A stretch of DNA of 45,236 nucleotides from an uncultured Collinsella sp. (GTDB taxonomy: Bacteria; Actinomycetota; Coriobacteriia; Coriobacteriales; Coriobacteriaceae): assembly GCA_900549335.1 (NCBI GenBank), contig UROJ01000001.1, positions 1-45,236 on the forward strand. The letters run 5' to 3'. Below the pieces are notes generated by a model. The model ran no database searches and was not told the DNA's origin. It worked only from the letters and a program-made list of their open reading frames with translations. This document shows, piece after piece, positions 1 to 8,201 of this stretch; positions within the stretch are counted from its first letter, which is position 1, and each line of letters begins with the position of its first letter. The position numbers were made by a program, and so were the translations under genes.

Positions 1-603
1 GTCGTGACCATGCTCTTCGGCTTCCTCATGTACCTGCCCCAGAAGGATATGAAGCGCCTGCTCGCCTTCTCGACGATCGCGCAGCTCGCCTACGTGTTCT
101 TTGGCCTGGGCCTCTCCGTGTTCGGAAGCCAGATGGCGTTTAACGGCGCCGTCGAGCACATCTTCAACCACGCGTTCACCAAGACCCTGTTCTTCCTCAT
201 CGCTGGCTCTCTCAGCTTCACGCTGGGAACCCGTATGCTGCCCAAGATCCAGGGCCTCATGAAGAAGTACCCGGTCACGGGCGTGGGCTTTGCGGTCGCC
301 GCGACCGCTATCGCCGGCGTGCCCCCCATGAGCACGTTCTTTTCCAAGTTCCAGATCATTTCCGGTGGCTTCGCGGTTGGTGCTACCAACACGGTCATCT
401 TTGTCCTCGTGTGCGTCATGGTCGTCGAGACCGTCGCCACCTTCGCATGGTTCCTGCGTTGGATGGGTAAGGTCCTGCCCGGTGAGCCGAGCGAGACCGT
501 GGCCGCCGGCCAGCCCCTTCCGCGCGCCATGGCGTTCGTGTTCGTCGTCCTCATGATCATGGTCGTCGTCGCCGGTCCTCTGTCCTCTAGTTGGATGGGT
601 TAG
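1..603 (+). CDS. hyfD: Formate hydrogenlyase / hydrogenase-4 membrane subunit HyfD, 3' part
   Basis: This is the C-terminal ~200 residues of an antiporter-like (NuoL/M/N family) membrane subunit; the start lies before the window. It would sit in the cytoplasmic membrane and take part in ion translocation coupled to hydrogen production. The fragment is very hydrophobic, with several membrane spans. It carries the family block GFLMYLPQKDMKRLLAFST near its beginning and a conserved NHAFTKTLFF segment, which match E. coli HyfD as I remember it better than HyfB or HyfF. The position directly before hyfE agrees with the HyfD-E-F order. It is followed 10 nt later by hyfE in the same operon. HyfB is the alternative, but the gene order argues against it. 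Confidence 0.85.
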   Translation, partial: VVTMLFGFLMYLPQKDMKRLLAFSTIAQLAYVFFGLGLSVFGSQMAFNGAVEHIFNHAFTKTLFFLIAGSLSFTLGTRMLPKIQGLMKKYPVTGVGFAVAATAIAGVPPMSTFFSKFQIISGGFAVGATNTVIFVLVCVMVVETVATFAWFLRWMGKVLPGEPSETVAAGQPLPRAMAFVFVVLMIMVVVAGPLSSSWMG

Positions 604-613
604 GAGGTAGGAC

Positions 614-1267
614 ATGGGTTATTCGTTAGTCAATATCCTGGGCGGTCTTCTGATCGTGACCTCCACCATGGTGGTCGTCTCGAAGACCATCCCGTCCGCC
701 ATCAAGTGGTACGCGATCCAGTCGGTTGTCCTGGTGGGCGTGCTGCTCACCCTGGGCCTCACCACCGGTGCCACCGAGCTTCTCATGTGGGCCGCGTCGG
801 CCTTCGTCACCAAGGTGATCCTCGTTCCGTTCATTCTCAACCGTGCCTACAAGAAGATGGGTTCGCCTGCCGATAGCACGCTGACCTCCTCCATCAAGCC
901 GGCCTGGACCATCATCCTCACCGGTCTGGAGGTGGCCGTCTGCTTCGCGGTGGTCACGCGCCTGAGCCTGCCCACCGCCGAGGTGGCCACTCCGGCCCTC
1001 GCCATCAGCTTCGCGCACTTCTTCGTCGGCCTCACGTGCATCATCTCCCAGCGCAACATCCTCAAGCAGATCTTCGGGTACTGCCTTATGGAGAACGGTA
1101 GCCACGTGACGCTCGCTCTGCTCGCGCCCACGGCCCCCGAGATCATCGAGATCGGCATCGCCACCGACGCCATCTTCGCCGTCATCATCATGTCCGCCGT
1201 CGTCGTGAGGATTTGGAACGACACCAAGTCGCTCGACTCCCACGACCTGACCGAATTGAAGGGGTAG
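614..1267 (+). CDS. hyfE: Hydrogenase-4 membrane subunit HyfE (NuoK-like)
   Basis: A 217-residue polytopic membrane protein made almost entirely of hydrophobic helices. Its size and position fit HyfE, the small membrane subunit of hydrogenase-4/formate hydrogenlyase complexes, whose C-terminal part resembles NuoK of complex I. It starts 10 nt after hyfD, with GGAGG about 5 nt before the ATG, and ends 3 nt before hyfF, so it is part of one transcription unit. HyfE is present in Hyf-type (hydrogenase-4) clusters and missing from the simpler Hyc cluster, so this complex is of the larger Hyf type. The family call rests on length, hydrophobicity and context more than on a signature motif. Confidence 0.82.
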   Translation: MGYSLVNILGGLLIVTSTMVVVSKTIPSAIKWYAIQSVVLVGVLLTLGLTTGATELLMWAASAFVTKVILVPFILNRAYKKMGSPADSTLTSSIKPAWTIILTGLEVAVCFAVVTRLSLPTAEVATPALAISFAHFFVGLTCIISQRNILKQIFGYCLMENGSHVTLALLAPTAPEIIEIGIATDAIFAVIIMSAVVVRIWNDTKSLDSHDLTELKG

Positions 1268-1270
1268 GCC

Positions 1271-2836
1271 ATGGATGTTTCAATGCTGACGGTCGCCCTG
1301 CTCGCTTGTCCTCTCGTGTTCTCCCTGATTATGGCTGCGCTCCCCAAGACGACGTCCTACAACGTCTTCGCGGGGCTCAACACCATCTCCGTCGCGGCGA
1401 CCCTTGTCCTTTCGGTCGTCACCGCGGGAACCATGCTCTCGAGCGGGCAGAATATCGACGCTTTGGGCCTGTGGCTCCATCTCGATTCGCTCTCGTCGAT
1501 CTTCGTCCTTCTGGTAGGCATCATCGGGTTCATCACCGGCGTGTACTCCATCTCCTATATCAAGATCGATATCGAGGAGAAGACCATGCCGGCCGAGCGC
1601 ACCAAGCAGTACTACGCGCTGTTCAGCCTGTTCGTCTTCACGATGCTGCTCGCCTGCCTGTCCAACAACATCATCCTCACCTGGGCGGCGGTCGAGGCCA
1701 CTACGCTGTCGACCGTGTTCCTCGTGGGCATCTACAAGAACAAGCAGGCGCTCGAGGCGTCTTGGAAGTACGCGATGGTCTGCACCGCCGGTGTGGCCTT
1801 CGGCCTGTTCGGCACGCTGCTCATCTACGCGAACGCCGCCGATATCATGCCCAACGCGCATGAGGCCGCCTTCCTCACCTCCATCATGCCCTACGCCGAC
1901 CAGTTCGACCCGATGCTCGTGCGCCTCGCGTTCGCGTTCATCGTCATCGGCTTCGGCACCAAGGCGGGCCTGTTCCCCATGCACACCTGGCTGCCCGACG
2001 CGCACTCCCAGGCTCCGAGCCCGGTCTCCGCGCTGCTCTCGGGCGTGCTGCTCAAGTGCGCCATGCTGGTGATCATCCGCTTCTACTCCCTGTCCATCAT
2101 CACGGTGGGCGACACCTATCCGCGAACGCTCCTGCTCATCCTGGGCACGCTGTCCATCCTGGTGGCTGCCCTGTGCATCTTCAAGCAGGACGATATCAAG
2201 CGCCGCTTCGCGTACTCCTCCGTCGACAACGTCGGCGTGGTCGCGCTGTGCCTGGGTATCGGTGGCCCGCTCGGTATCGCCGCCTGCCTGCTGCACTGCA
2301 TCTTCCACGGCTTCACGAAGGCGCTCGCCTTCTGCATGGCCGGTAACATCCAGCACATCTACCACACCCGCGACCTGAACAAGATCAAGGGCGTCGTCGA
2401 GATCGCTCCCGTCACGGCAGCGCTCACCATCATCGCCCTGCTCGCGCTCGCCGCCTTCCCGCCGTTCGCCCTGTTCATCTCCGAGTTCCTCACCTTCGTG
2501 GCCGGCGTTCAGTCCGGTCCCATCTGGGTGGTCGTGCTCGTGGCCATCGGCCTCACCGGCGTGTACTTCGCCCTTACCGGCATCGCGCTCAAGTCCATCT
2601 TCGGCAAGGCGCCCGAGGGCATGAAGCGCCACGAGGTGCCCGCCCTCATGATCATCCCCGAGATCGCCCTCGCGATCGTGGTCATGTGGTTCGGTATCGC
2701 CACCCCGGTCGCCATCACGAGCGGCGTCGAGGATGCAACGTCCGTCGTTTTGAACCAGAGCGTCGAAGAGCTCCACGAGGCCCCTCTCTACCGCATGGTG
2801 TTCAGTTCCCAGACCAAGACAAGTGAGGTGAATTAG
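1271..2836 (+). CDS. hyfF: Hydrogenase-4 proton-translocating subunit HyfF (NuoN/L-like)
   Basis: A 521-residue membrane protein of the complex I antiporter-like family. It contains the family's central block with conserved charged residues in membrane helices: GFGTKAGLFPMHTWLPDAHSQ at about residues 226-246 (Lys in helix 7 and the HTWLPDAH signature), then LLHCIFHGFTKALAFCMAG with further conserved His and Lys. These residues form the proton pathway in relatives. It lies between hyfE and the catalytic large subunit, and ends 4 nt before hyfG. The expected role is to couple electron transfer from formate to protons with ion pumping. Length is normal for HyfF. Confidence 0.88.
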   Translation: MDVSMLTVALLACPLVFSLIMAALPKTTSYNVFAGLNTISVAATLVLSVVTAGTMLSSGQNIDALGLWLHLDSLSSIFVLLVGIIGFITGVYSISYIKIDIEEKTMPAERTKQYYALFSLFVFTMLLACLSNNIILTWAAVEATTLSTVFLVGIYKNKQALEASWKYAMVCTAGVAFGLFGTLLIYANAADIMPNAHEAAFLTSIMPYADQFDPMLVRLAFAFIVIGFGTKAGLFPMHTWLPDAHSQAPSPVSALLSGVLLKCAMLVIIRFYSLSIITVGDTYPRTLLLILGTLSILVAALCIFKQDDIKRRFAYSSVDNVGVVALCLGIGGPLGIAACLLHCIFHGFTKALAFCMAGNIQHIYHTRDLNKIKGVVEIAPVTAALTIIALLALAAFPPFALFISEFLTFVAGVQSGPIWVVVLVAIGLTGVYFALTGIALKSIFGKAPEGMKRHEVPALMIIPEIALAIVVMWFGIATPVAITSGVEDATSVVLNQSVEELHEAPLYRMVFSSQTKTSEVN

Positions 2837-2840
2837 CACC

Positions 2841-4613
2841 ATGGCAGAACCTGAAAAGAAGGACTACGCTCGTCGCTGCGAAAGCCACGTCGAGGCCCTG
2901 CGCGCTGCAGTGCCGGGCGCTATCGAGAAGGTCGAGTGGCAGTGCGAGGACCAGCTGACGATTACCGTCAAGCAGGACCGTCTGCCCGAGGCCGTCCACT
3001 ACCTGTACTACGAGCGCTACGGCTGGATCCCCGTGATCGTCGGCAACGACGAGCGCAGCCTGTGCGGCCGTTACGCCGTGTACTACGTCATCTCCATGGA
3101 GGGGGAGGATCCCGGCTGGGTGACCGTGCGCACCGAGGTTGATCCCGCCAAGATGACCTTCCCGTCCGTGACGCCGTTCGTCCCCGCCTGCGTGTGGGGC
3201 GAGCGCGAGCTGCGCGACATGTTCGGCCTGATTCCCGAGGGTCTGCCCGATCGTCGCCGCCTGGTGCTGCCCGATGACTGGCCCAGCGGCCTGTACCCGC
3301 TGCGCAAGGACTCCATGGACTACCGCTTCCGTCCCGCTCCCGCGAGCGACATGGAAAACTACGAGTTCTTGGCCGACACCAAGGGCAAGGAGACGACGCT
3401 CGTCCCCATGGGCCCGTTGCACATCACCTCCGACGAGCCCGGCCACTTCCGCCTGTTCGTTGAGGGCGAGACGATCGTCGACGCCGACTACCGTCTGTTC
3501 TACGTGCACCGCGGCATGGAGAAGGTCGCCGAGACGCGCCTGAACTATGACGCCGTGACGTTCCTTGCCGACCGCATCTGCGGCATCTGCGGCTGCGCCC
3601 ACTCGGTGGCCTACGCCGAGGCCGTCGAGCGCGCCCAGGGCATCCATGTCCCGCCGCGCGCCCAGTATATCCGCGCTATCATGCTCGAGGTCGAGCGCCT
3701 GCACTCGCATCTGCTCAACATTGGCCTGGCGTCGCACTACACGGGCTTCGACTCCGGCTTCCAGCAGTTCTTCCGCGTCCGCGAGAAGTCCATGGACCTG
3801 GCCGAGAAGCTCTCCGGGCACCGCAAGACCTATGGCCTCAACGTGATCGGCGGCGTGCGTCGCGACATTTTGGCCGAGCAGAAGCTCTCCACGCTCACGA
3901 CCATCCACCAGCTGCGCTCCGAGGTTCAGGAACTTGTCGACGTCTTGCTCTCCACGCCCAACTTTATTGAGCGTACGAGTGGTATCGGCATCTTGGACCG
4001 CAAGATCGCACGCGACTTCTCGCCGGTCGGCCCGCTCATGCGTGGCTCGGGCTATGCCCGCGACGTGCGTTTTGACCATCCCTTCGACGGCTACGCCGAT
4101 CCGGACGTCCAAAAGATGCACGCCGCCACGGCCGACACCTGCGATGCCTTCGGCCGTACCGCCGTTCGCATCCAGGAGGTCTACGATTCAATCGACATGA
4201 TCGAGACCATGCTCGAGAACTGCCCGTCGGGCCCCATCCTCACCACGGATTGGGAGTACACCCCGCACAAGTACGCCATCGGCGCCACCGAGGCGCCGCG
4301 CGGCGAGGACGTGCACTGGGCGATGCTCGGCAACAACCAGAAGTGCTACCGCTGGCGCGCCAAGGCCGCCACGTACAGCAACTGGCCGGTCCTGCGCTAC
4401 ATGTTCCGCGGCAACACCGTGGGCGACGCGGCGCTGATCGTCGGCTCGCTCGACCCGTGCTACTCCTGCACCGACCGCGTGACGGTGACCGACGTCGCCG
4501 CCAAGCGCGACCACGTGCTCGATAAGGAGCAGTTTGAGAACGTCTGGCGCGACAAGTCGCCGCTTGCGGGCGAGGGCACCATGGCCGCTCCGCTCGATGA
4601 GGAGGCGCTCTAA
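2841..4613 (+). CDS. hyfG: [NiFe]-hydrogenase-4 large subunit HyfG (HycE-type, NuoC-D fusion)
   Basis: The catalytic large subunit of a group 4 [NiFe] hydrogenase, 590 residues. The first ~170 residues form a NuoC-like domain (YYERYGWIPVIV, then the signature VWGERELRDMFGLIPEG). The rest is the NuoD/large-subunit domain. The nickel ligands are visible: RICGICGCAH gives Cys247 and Cys250, and DPCYSC gives Cys540 and Cys543. About 45 residues follow the last ligand pair, consistent with a C-terminal peptide removed by the endopeptidase HycI encoded downstream at 6698. The role is reduction of protons to H2 on the cytoplasmic face of the membrane complex. Start chosen at the ATG 4 nt after hyfF; the preceding hyfF end supplies AGGTGA as ribosome binding site. 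Confidence 0.95.
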   Translation: MAEPEKKDYARRCESHVEALRAAVPGAIEKVEWQCEDQLTITVKQDRLPEAVHYLYYERYGWIPVIVGNDERSLCGRYAVYYVISMEGEDPGWVTVRTEVDPAKMTFPSVTPFVPACVWGERELRDMFGLIPEGLPDRRRLVLPDDWPSGLYPLRKDSMDYRFRPAPASDMENYEFLADTKGKETTLVPMGPLHITSDEPGHFRLFVEGETIVDADYRLFYVHRGMEKVAETRLNYDAVTFLADRICGICGCAHSVAYAEAVERAQGIHVPPRAQYIRAIMLEVERLHSHLLNIGLASHYTGFDSGFQQFFRVREKSMDLAEKLSGHRKTYGLNVIGGVRRDILAEQKLSTLTTIHQLRSEVQELVDVLLSTPNFIERTSGIGILDRKIARDFSPVGPLMRGSGYARDVRFDHPFDGYADPDVQKMHAATADTCDAFGRTAVRIQEVYDSIDMIETMLENCPSGPILTTDWEYTPHKYAIGATEAPRGEDVHWAMLGNNQKCYRWRAKAATYSNWPVLRYMFRGNTVGDAALIVGSLDPCYSCTDRVTVTDVAAKRDHVLDKEQFENVWRDKSPLAGEGTMAAPLDEEAL

Positions 4614-4614
4614 T

Positions 4615-5331
4615 ATGCTGAAGCTTTGGAAGGTTAACGCCAAGGCCGGCGACGCGACGGTCAAGTACCCGTTTGCGCCGTTCCCCACCAACAAGGACAT
4701 GCGCGGCAAGCCCGAGCACAACGCGGAGCTCTGCATCGCCTGCGGTGCCTGCGGCGTGGCGTGCCCGGCCGATGCCATTCGCATGGACACCGACCTTGCG
4801 GCCGATACCATCACCTGGTCGATTGACTACGGCCGCTGCATCTTTTGCGGCCGTTGCGAGGAAGCCTGCCCCATGGAGGCCATCAAGCTCACCGAGGAGT
4901 TTGAGCTGGCCGTCATGAGCAAGGACGACCTCACCAGCAAGAGCGTCTATACGCTCGAGCACTGCTCGCGCTGCGGCAAGCCGTTTGCCCCGCATAAGGA
5001 GATCGACTACGCCAAGCGCCTGCTGCAAAAGACCGGCGGCATGGAGGCCATCCAGGCCGCCCGTACTGTCGGTATGTGCCAGGAGTGTAAGCGCGAGCTC
5101 GATGCACTGCGCGCCGCCTCGGCCGTAAAGACCGGCAACGCGCGCGGCATGGCTGCCAACGAGACGCTTGCGTCCGGCGAGCCCCAGGGCCCCGGCATGG
5201 AGTATCTGGGCGGCCACGGCGTGAACCCCGAGTATGTCGACCGCGAGCTCAACCCCGATGCGCCCGAGATTCCCGCCGGTCCTGCGCCGGTCGAGGGCAT
5301 CATCATGGATTTTGATACGAAGGAGGAGTAA
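4615..5331 (+). CDS. hyfH: Hydrogenase-4 iron-sulfur subunit HyfH (NuoI-like ferredoxin)
   Basis: A 238-residue electron-transfer subunit. It has two classic [4Fe-4S] motifs, CIACGACGVACPADAI (Cys40, 43, 46, 50) and CIFCGRCEEACPMEAI, as in NuoI/HycF. It also has a C-terminal pair of CxxC motifs (HCSRCGKPFAPH and MCQECK) like the extra metal-binding region of HycF. It passes electrons from the formate dehydrogenase side to the small subunit HyfI. An open frame extends 81 nt upstream into hyfG, but the ATG at 4615, 1 nt after the hyfG stop, gives the natural N-terminus MLKLWKVN. A GATGAGGAG ribosome binding site lies in the end of hyfG. Confidence 0.93.
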   Translation: MLKLWKVNAKAGDATVKYPFAPFPTNKDMRGKPEHNAELCIACGACGVACPADAIRMDTDLAADTITWSIDYGRCIFCGRCEEACPMEAIKLTEEFELAVMSKDDLTSKSVYTLEHCSRCGKPFAPHKEIDYAKRLLQKTGGMEAIQAARTVGMCQECKRELDALRAASAVKTGNARGMAANETLASGEPQGPGMEYLGGHGVNPEYVDRELNPDAPEIPAGPAPVEGIIMDFDTKEE

Positions 5332-5333
5332 CC

Positions 5334-6116
5334 ATGGCCGAACCCACGCTTTTACCCGAGCGGCTTCAGTACCGCCCGACCAAGATCGAGCTCGACGAGA
5401 GCATCGAGAAGGCCAAGGCGACCCTTCTTAAGAAGATCAAGCGCTCGGTGTACGTCTACCGTGTCGACTGCGGCGGCTGCAACGGCTGCGAGATCGAGAT
5501 CTTTGGTTCCATCACGCCCGTCTTTGACGTCGAGCGCTTTGGCATCAAGGTCGTGCCCTCGCCCCGTCATGCCGACGTGCTGCTCTACACCGGCGCCGTG
5601 ACGCGCGCCATGCGCATGCCGGCCCTGCGCGCCTTTGAGGCCGCGCCCGATCCCAAGATCGTGGTGACCTATGGCGCGTGCGGCTGCACCGGCGGCATCT
5701 TCTACGACAACTACTGCGTCTGGGGCGGCACGGATAAGATCCTGCCGGTCGATGTCTACATCCCCGGCTGCCCGCCCAGCCCCGCGCAGACCATCTACGG
5801 CTTTGCCATGGCGCTTGGTCTGCTGGACCAAAAGCTCCATGCCGAGACCACGGTGGAGGCCGCTGGCGAGCAGGCCGATATCCTGCACCCCGGCGTGCCG
5901 TACAAGCTGCGTGTTGCCATCGAGCGCGAAGCTCGCGCCATGAGCGGCTACCGTTATGGCCGCGACCTGGCCAACGAGTTTATGGATACGCTCGAGGGTG
6001 CGCCCAAGGGCGATATCCGCGGTGCCATGGCGCTGCTCATCGACAAGCAGGACGATCCGCGCCGCGTTGAGGTGTACTCGGCGCTGCAGGATCTGGTGCT
6101 GGCCGGAGGTCGCTAG
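5334..6116 (+). CDS. hyfI: [NiFe]-hydrogenase-4 small subunit HyfI (NuoB-like)
   Basis: A 260-residue small subunit of the group 4 hydrogenase, in the NuoB/20-kDa subunit family. It carries the ligands of the proximal [4Fe-4S] cluster: CGGCNGCEIE (Cys46, 49, 52), TYGACGCTGG and the IPGCPPSP motif. Its partner is HyfG; together they form the catalytic dimer. The preceding gene ends in GAAGGAGG, 5-6 nt before the ATG, a strong ribosome binding site. The last codon is followed directly by the ATG of the next gene (hycH) with no gap, so the genes are translationally coupled. The ~100 residues after the cluster motifs are longer than in NuoB, as is usual for HycG/HyfI. Confidence 0.94.
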   Translation: MAEPTLLPERLQYRPTKIELDESIEKAKATLLKKIKRSVYVYRVDCGGCNGCEIEIFGSITPVFDVERFGIKVVPSPRHADVLLYTGAVTRAMRMPALRAFEAAPDPKIVVTYGACGCTGGIFYDNYCVWGGTDKILPVDVYIPGCPPSPAQTIYGFAMALGLLDQKLHAETTVEAAGEQADILHPGVPYKLRVAIEREARAMSGYRYGRDLANEFMDTLEGAPKGDIRGAMALLIDKQDDPRRVEVYSALQDLVLAGGR

Positions 6117-6698
6117 ATGGAACTCACGGACCGCTCTGGTTACTTTGCGGGCCCCGGCATGCTCGGCGGCTCCTTTGGCGATGCCTCTCGCGCAAGCGAC
6201 GAGGCCGCCGCGGGCGTCGTCGACCCCTCCCTGGGCCATGCGCCCGACCAGGTGGTCTTTTACGAGCTCACGCGTAAGTTTGTGGAGACCGAGGAAGACG
6301 TTCCCCAGGAGGCCTGCGACGTGCTGTACTACACGCTCGCCGTGGGCCACCACACCGGCGTGCTCGACTGCTTTGAGCCGCGCCTGTCGGTGCCGGTGAA
6401 CGTCTTCTATTCGCTCGTCGACGCGCTGCCGGAGGGTGAGGCCAAAACCAAGTTCGAGGCCATCCGCTCCTTTGGTGAGTGCCAGCTCGACAAGGCGGCC
6501 GTACCGTCGCTGCTCGAGGCCTGCGATGCGCTGCTCGACGAGCGCGGTTTTCGCGGGTCGGCCAAGGCCGGCATCTCGGTGTTCGACGACGACTTTGGCC
6601 TGCATGCCCAGCAGGTCGCGTTTTTGATGAAGTTCCGCGATCTGGTTGAGCGCGTGCGCGATGTGTCGGGCGTGTATCTGACGGGAAGGTTGCAGTAA
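6117..6698 (+). CDS. hycH: Formate hydrogenlyase maturation protein HycH/HyfJ
   Basis: A 193-residue soluble protein that fits the HycH/HyfJ family in length and in segments such as VVFYELTRKFVE, DVLYYTLAVGHHTGV and FDDDFGLHAQQVAFL. HycH is needed for maturation or assembly of the large subunit of formate hydrogenlyase in E. coli; its biochemical action is not settled. It begins at the base after the hyfI stop and its last base is the first base of the hycI start codon, so translation is tightly coupled to both neighbours. Confidence 0.85.
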   Translation: MELTDRSGYFAGPGMLGGSFGDASRASDEAAAGVVDPSLGHAPDQVVFYELTRKFVETEEDVPQEACDVLYYTLAVGHHTGVLDCFEPRLSVPVNVFYSLVDALPEGEAKTKFEAIRSFGECQLDKAAVPSLLEACDALLDERGFRGSAKAGISVFDDDFGLHAQQVAFLMKFRDLVERVRDVSGVYLTGRLQ

Positions 6699-7201
6699 TG
6701 GGTCGCGTTGTGGATGGACGTGTGAACGGCGCCCCGTTTGCGGGTATCGTGCTCACTGCGGGAAGCGTGCTGCGTGCCGACGATGCCGCCGGCCCCGTGC
6801 TCTCCAAAAAGATGGAAGATGCACCCATCGCCGGTTGGTACACCATCGACGGTGGCCAAACGCCCGAGGACGATATCATCGAGGTCAAGCGCGAGCGTCC
6901 GCCGCGTCTGGTCTTGGTCGATGCTGCCGACATGGCGCTGCCCGTCGGCGCCATCCGCTTGCTCGACAAACGTGATGTGGCCCGCAAGTCGATGTTCACC
7001 ACGCATTCGCTTCCTTTGTCGATTCTGATCGAAGAGATTGAGCAATCGTGTGATGATATCGTCTTCGTTGGGATTCAGCCGGGCGACACGGAGTTCTACA
7101 ACCCCATGTCCCCGGAAGTCTTTGACGCCGTCGACGCCGTGTACGACGCCGTGGCCGCCAACGACTTTTCCCACTTTGTCCGCTTGGGGCAAGAGCAATA
7201 G
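6698..7201 (+). CDS. hycI: Hydrogenase maturation endopeptidase HycI
   Basis: A 167-residue protease of the HycI/HybD family, which cleaves the C-terminal peptide from the [NiFe] large subunit once nickel is in place. Conserved features are a nickel-sensing acid in the LRADDAAGPVLSKKM region (family pattern GDDGxGP), the DGGQTPEDDI segment, LVLVDAADM with the second conserved Asp, and the MFTTHSLPL histidine followed by IVFVGIQPGD. The first ~20 residues are slightly longer than in E. coli. Its target is presumably HyfG, which carries a C-terminal tail after its last ligand Cys. The start overlaps the hycH stop by one base. Confidence 0.9.
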   Translation: MGRVVDGRVNGAPFAGIVLTAGSVLRADDAAGPVLSKKMEDAPIAGWYTIDGGQTPEDDIIEVKRERPPRLVLVDAADMALPVGAIRLLDKRDVARKSMFTTHSLPLSILIEEIEQSCDDIVFVGIQPGDTEFYNPMSPEVFDAVDAVYDAVAANDFSHFVRLGQEQ

Positions 7202-7240
7202 GAGCGCTTGTCCCTGCTGATTAGGAAAGAAGTGATTGAC

Positions 7241-8080
7241 ATGGCAGATTCCAAGGTGGAGTACCCCGCTCCCGATTGCCTGGCACCCGCCGCGATCGAG
7301 GCCAAGACCGAGGTCGCCGGCGTGACCAAGGCCAACCTGCCGGTCGCAAAGGCCTTTCTGTTGGCAATGTTCGCCGGCGCGTTCATTGCCTTCGGCGGCC
7401 TGTTCTTTACCGTGTTCTTGAGCGATAGCACGCTGGGCTGGGGCGCTCAGCGTGTCGTGGGTGGCCTGTGCTTTTGCCTGGGCCTGGTGCTCGTGCTGGT
7501 GTGCGGCGCCGAGCTGTTTACCGGTAACTCGCTTATGGTCTGCGCGCTCAAGAGCAAAAAGATCACCCTGGTCCAGATGTTCAAGGCTTGGGTCGTCGTA
7601 TGGGTCGGTAACTTTGTCGGTGCCCTGTTCATCGTCTTTTTGGTGTACATGGCCGGCATTTACAAGCTCAACGGCGAGGCGGTCGCCAATTCCATGGTGA
7701 GCGTCGCCGCCGGCAAGGTGACGATCGACTGGGTGACGATCTTCTTCCGCGGCATCCTGTGCAACATCTTTGTGTGCCTGGCCGTGTGGATCGGTACCGC
7801 CGGCAAGACCGTGGTCGATAAGGTCGTGGGTATTTTGCTGCCGATCGCTGCCTTTGTGGCCTGCGGTTTTGAGCACTGCGTTGCCAACATGTACTTTTTG
7901 CCCATGGGTGCCGTGATGCACGCGTGCGGCTATGGTGCTGACGTCGCCGGCGCCGATGCGCTCAACGCTGCGGGCATTGCGTTTAACCTGTCCGCCGCCA
8001 CGCTGGGCAACATCGTGGGCGGCGCGGTTCTGGTCGCGCTCGGCTACTGGTTTATCTACGCCAAGAAGTCCGAGGCGTAA
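7241..8080 (+). CDS. focA: Formate/nitrite-family channel FocA
   Basis: A 279-residue membrane protein of the formate/nitrite transporter (FNT) family. It has six hydrophobic spans, with family segments such as GAELFTGNSLM, WVGNFVGALF, FFRGILCNIFVCLAVW and GFEHCVANMYF. It probably moves formate across the membrane for the adjacent formate hydrogenlyase; E. coli hyf also has a foc gene at its end. Start set at ATG 7241, which has AGGAAAG about 11 nt upstream. An upstream TTG at 7208 is in frame but gives a poor N-terminus. It is the last gene of the operon, followed by a terminator. Nitrite or hydrosulfide as substrate cannot be excluded from sequence. Confidence 0.9.
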   Translation: MADSKVEYPAPDCLAPAAIEAKTEVAGVTKANLPVAKAFLLAMFAGAFIAFGGLFFTVFLSDSTLGWGAQRVVGGLCFCLGLVLVLVCGAELFTGNSLMVCALKSKKITLVQMFKAWVVVWVGNFVGALFIVFLVYMAGIYKLNGEAVANSMVSVAAGKVTIDWVTIFFRGILCNIFVCLAVWIGTAGKTVVDKVVGILLPIAAFVACGFEHCVANMYFLPMGAVMHACGYGADVAGADALNAAGIAFNLSAATLGNIVGGAVLVALGYWFIYAKKSEA

Positions 8081-8102
8081 GGTATCGTCTGTTTGACGTC
8101 GG

Positions 8103-8139
8103 GCCTCCCGCGGGGCGTTGCCGTGCGGGAGGCTTTTTT
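8103..8139 (+). terminator. Rho-independent terminator after focA
   Basis: A 9-bp perfect GC-rich stem (GCCTCCCGC at 8103-8111 with GCGGGAGGC at 8125-8133) and a run of six T. It closes the hyf-focA transcription unit and separates it from the molybdoenzyme gene. Confidence 0.9.
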
Positions 8140-8201
8140 GGTCTGGGCTCGTTGCTGGGCTGTTGACCTGTTGTGTTTGGCTGGTAAAAGGGGTAATCGA
8201 G

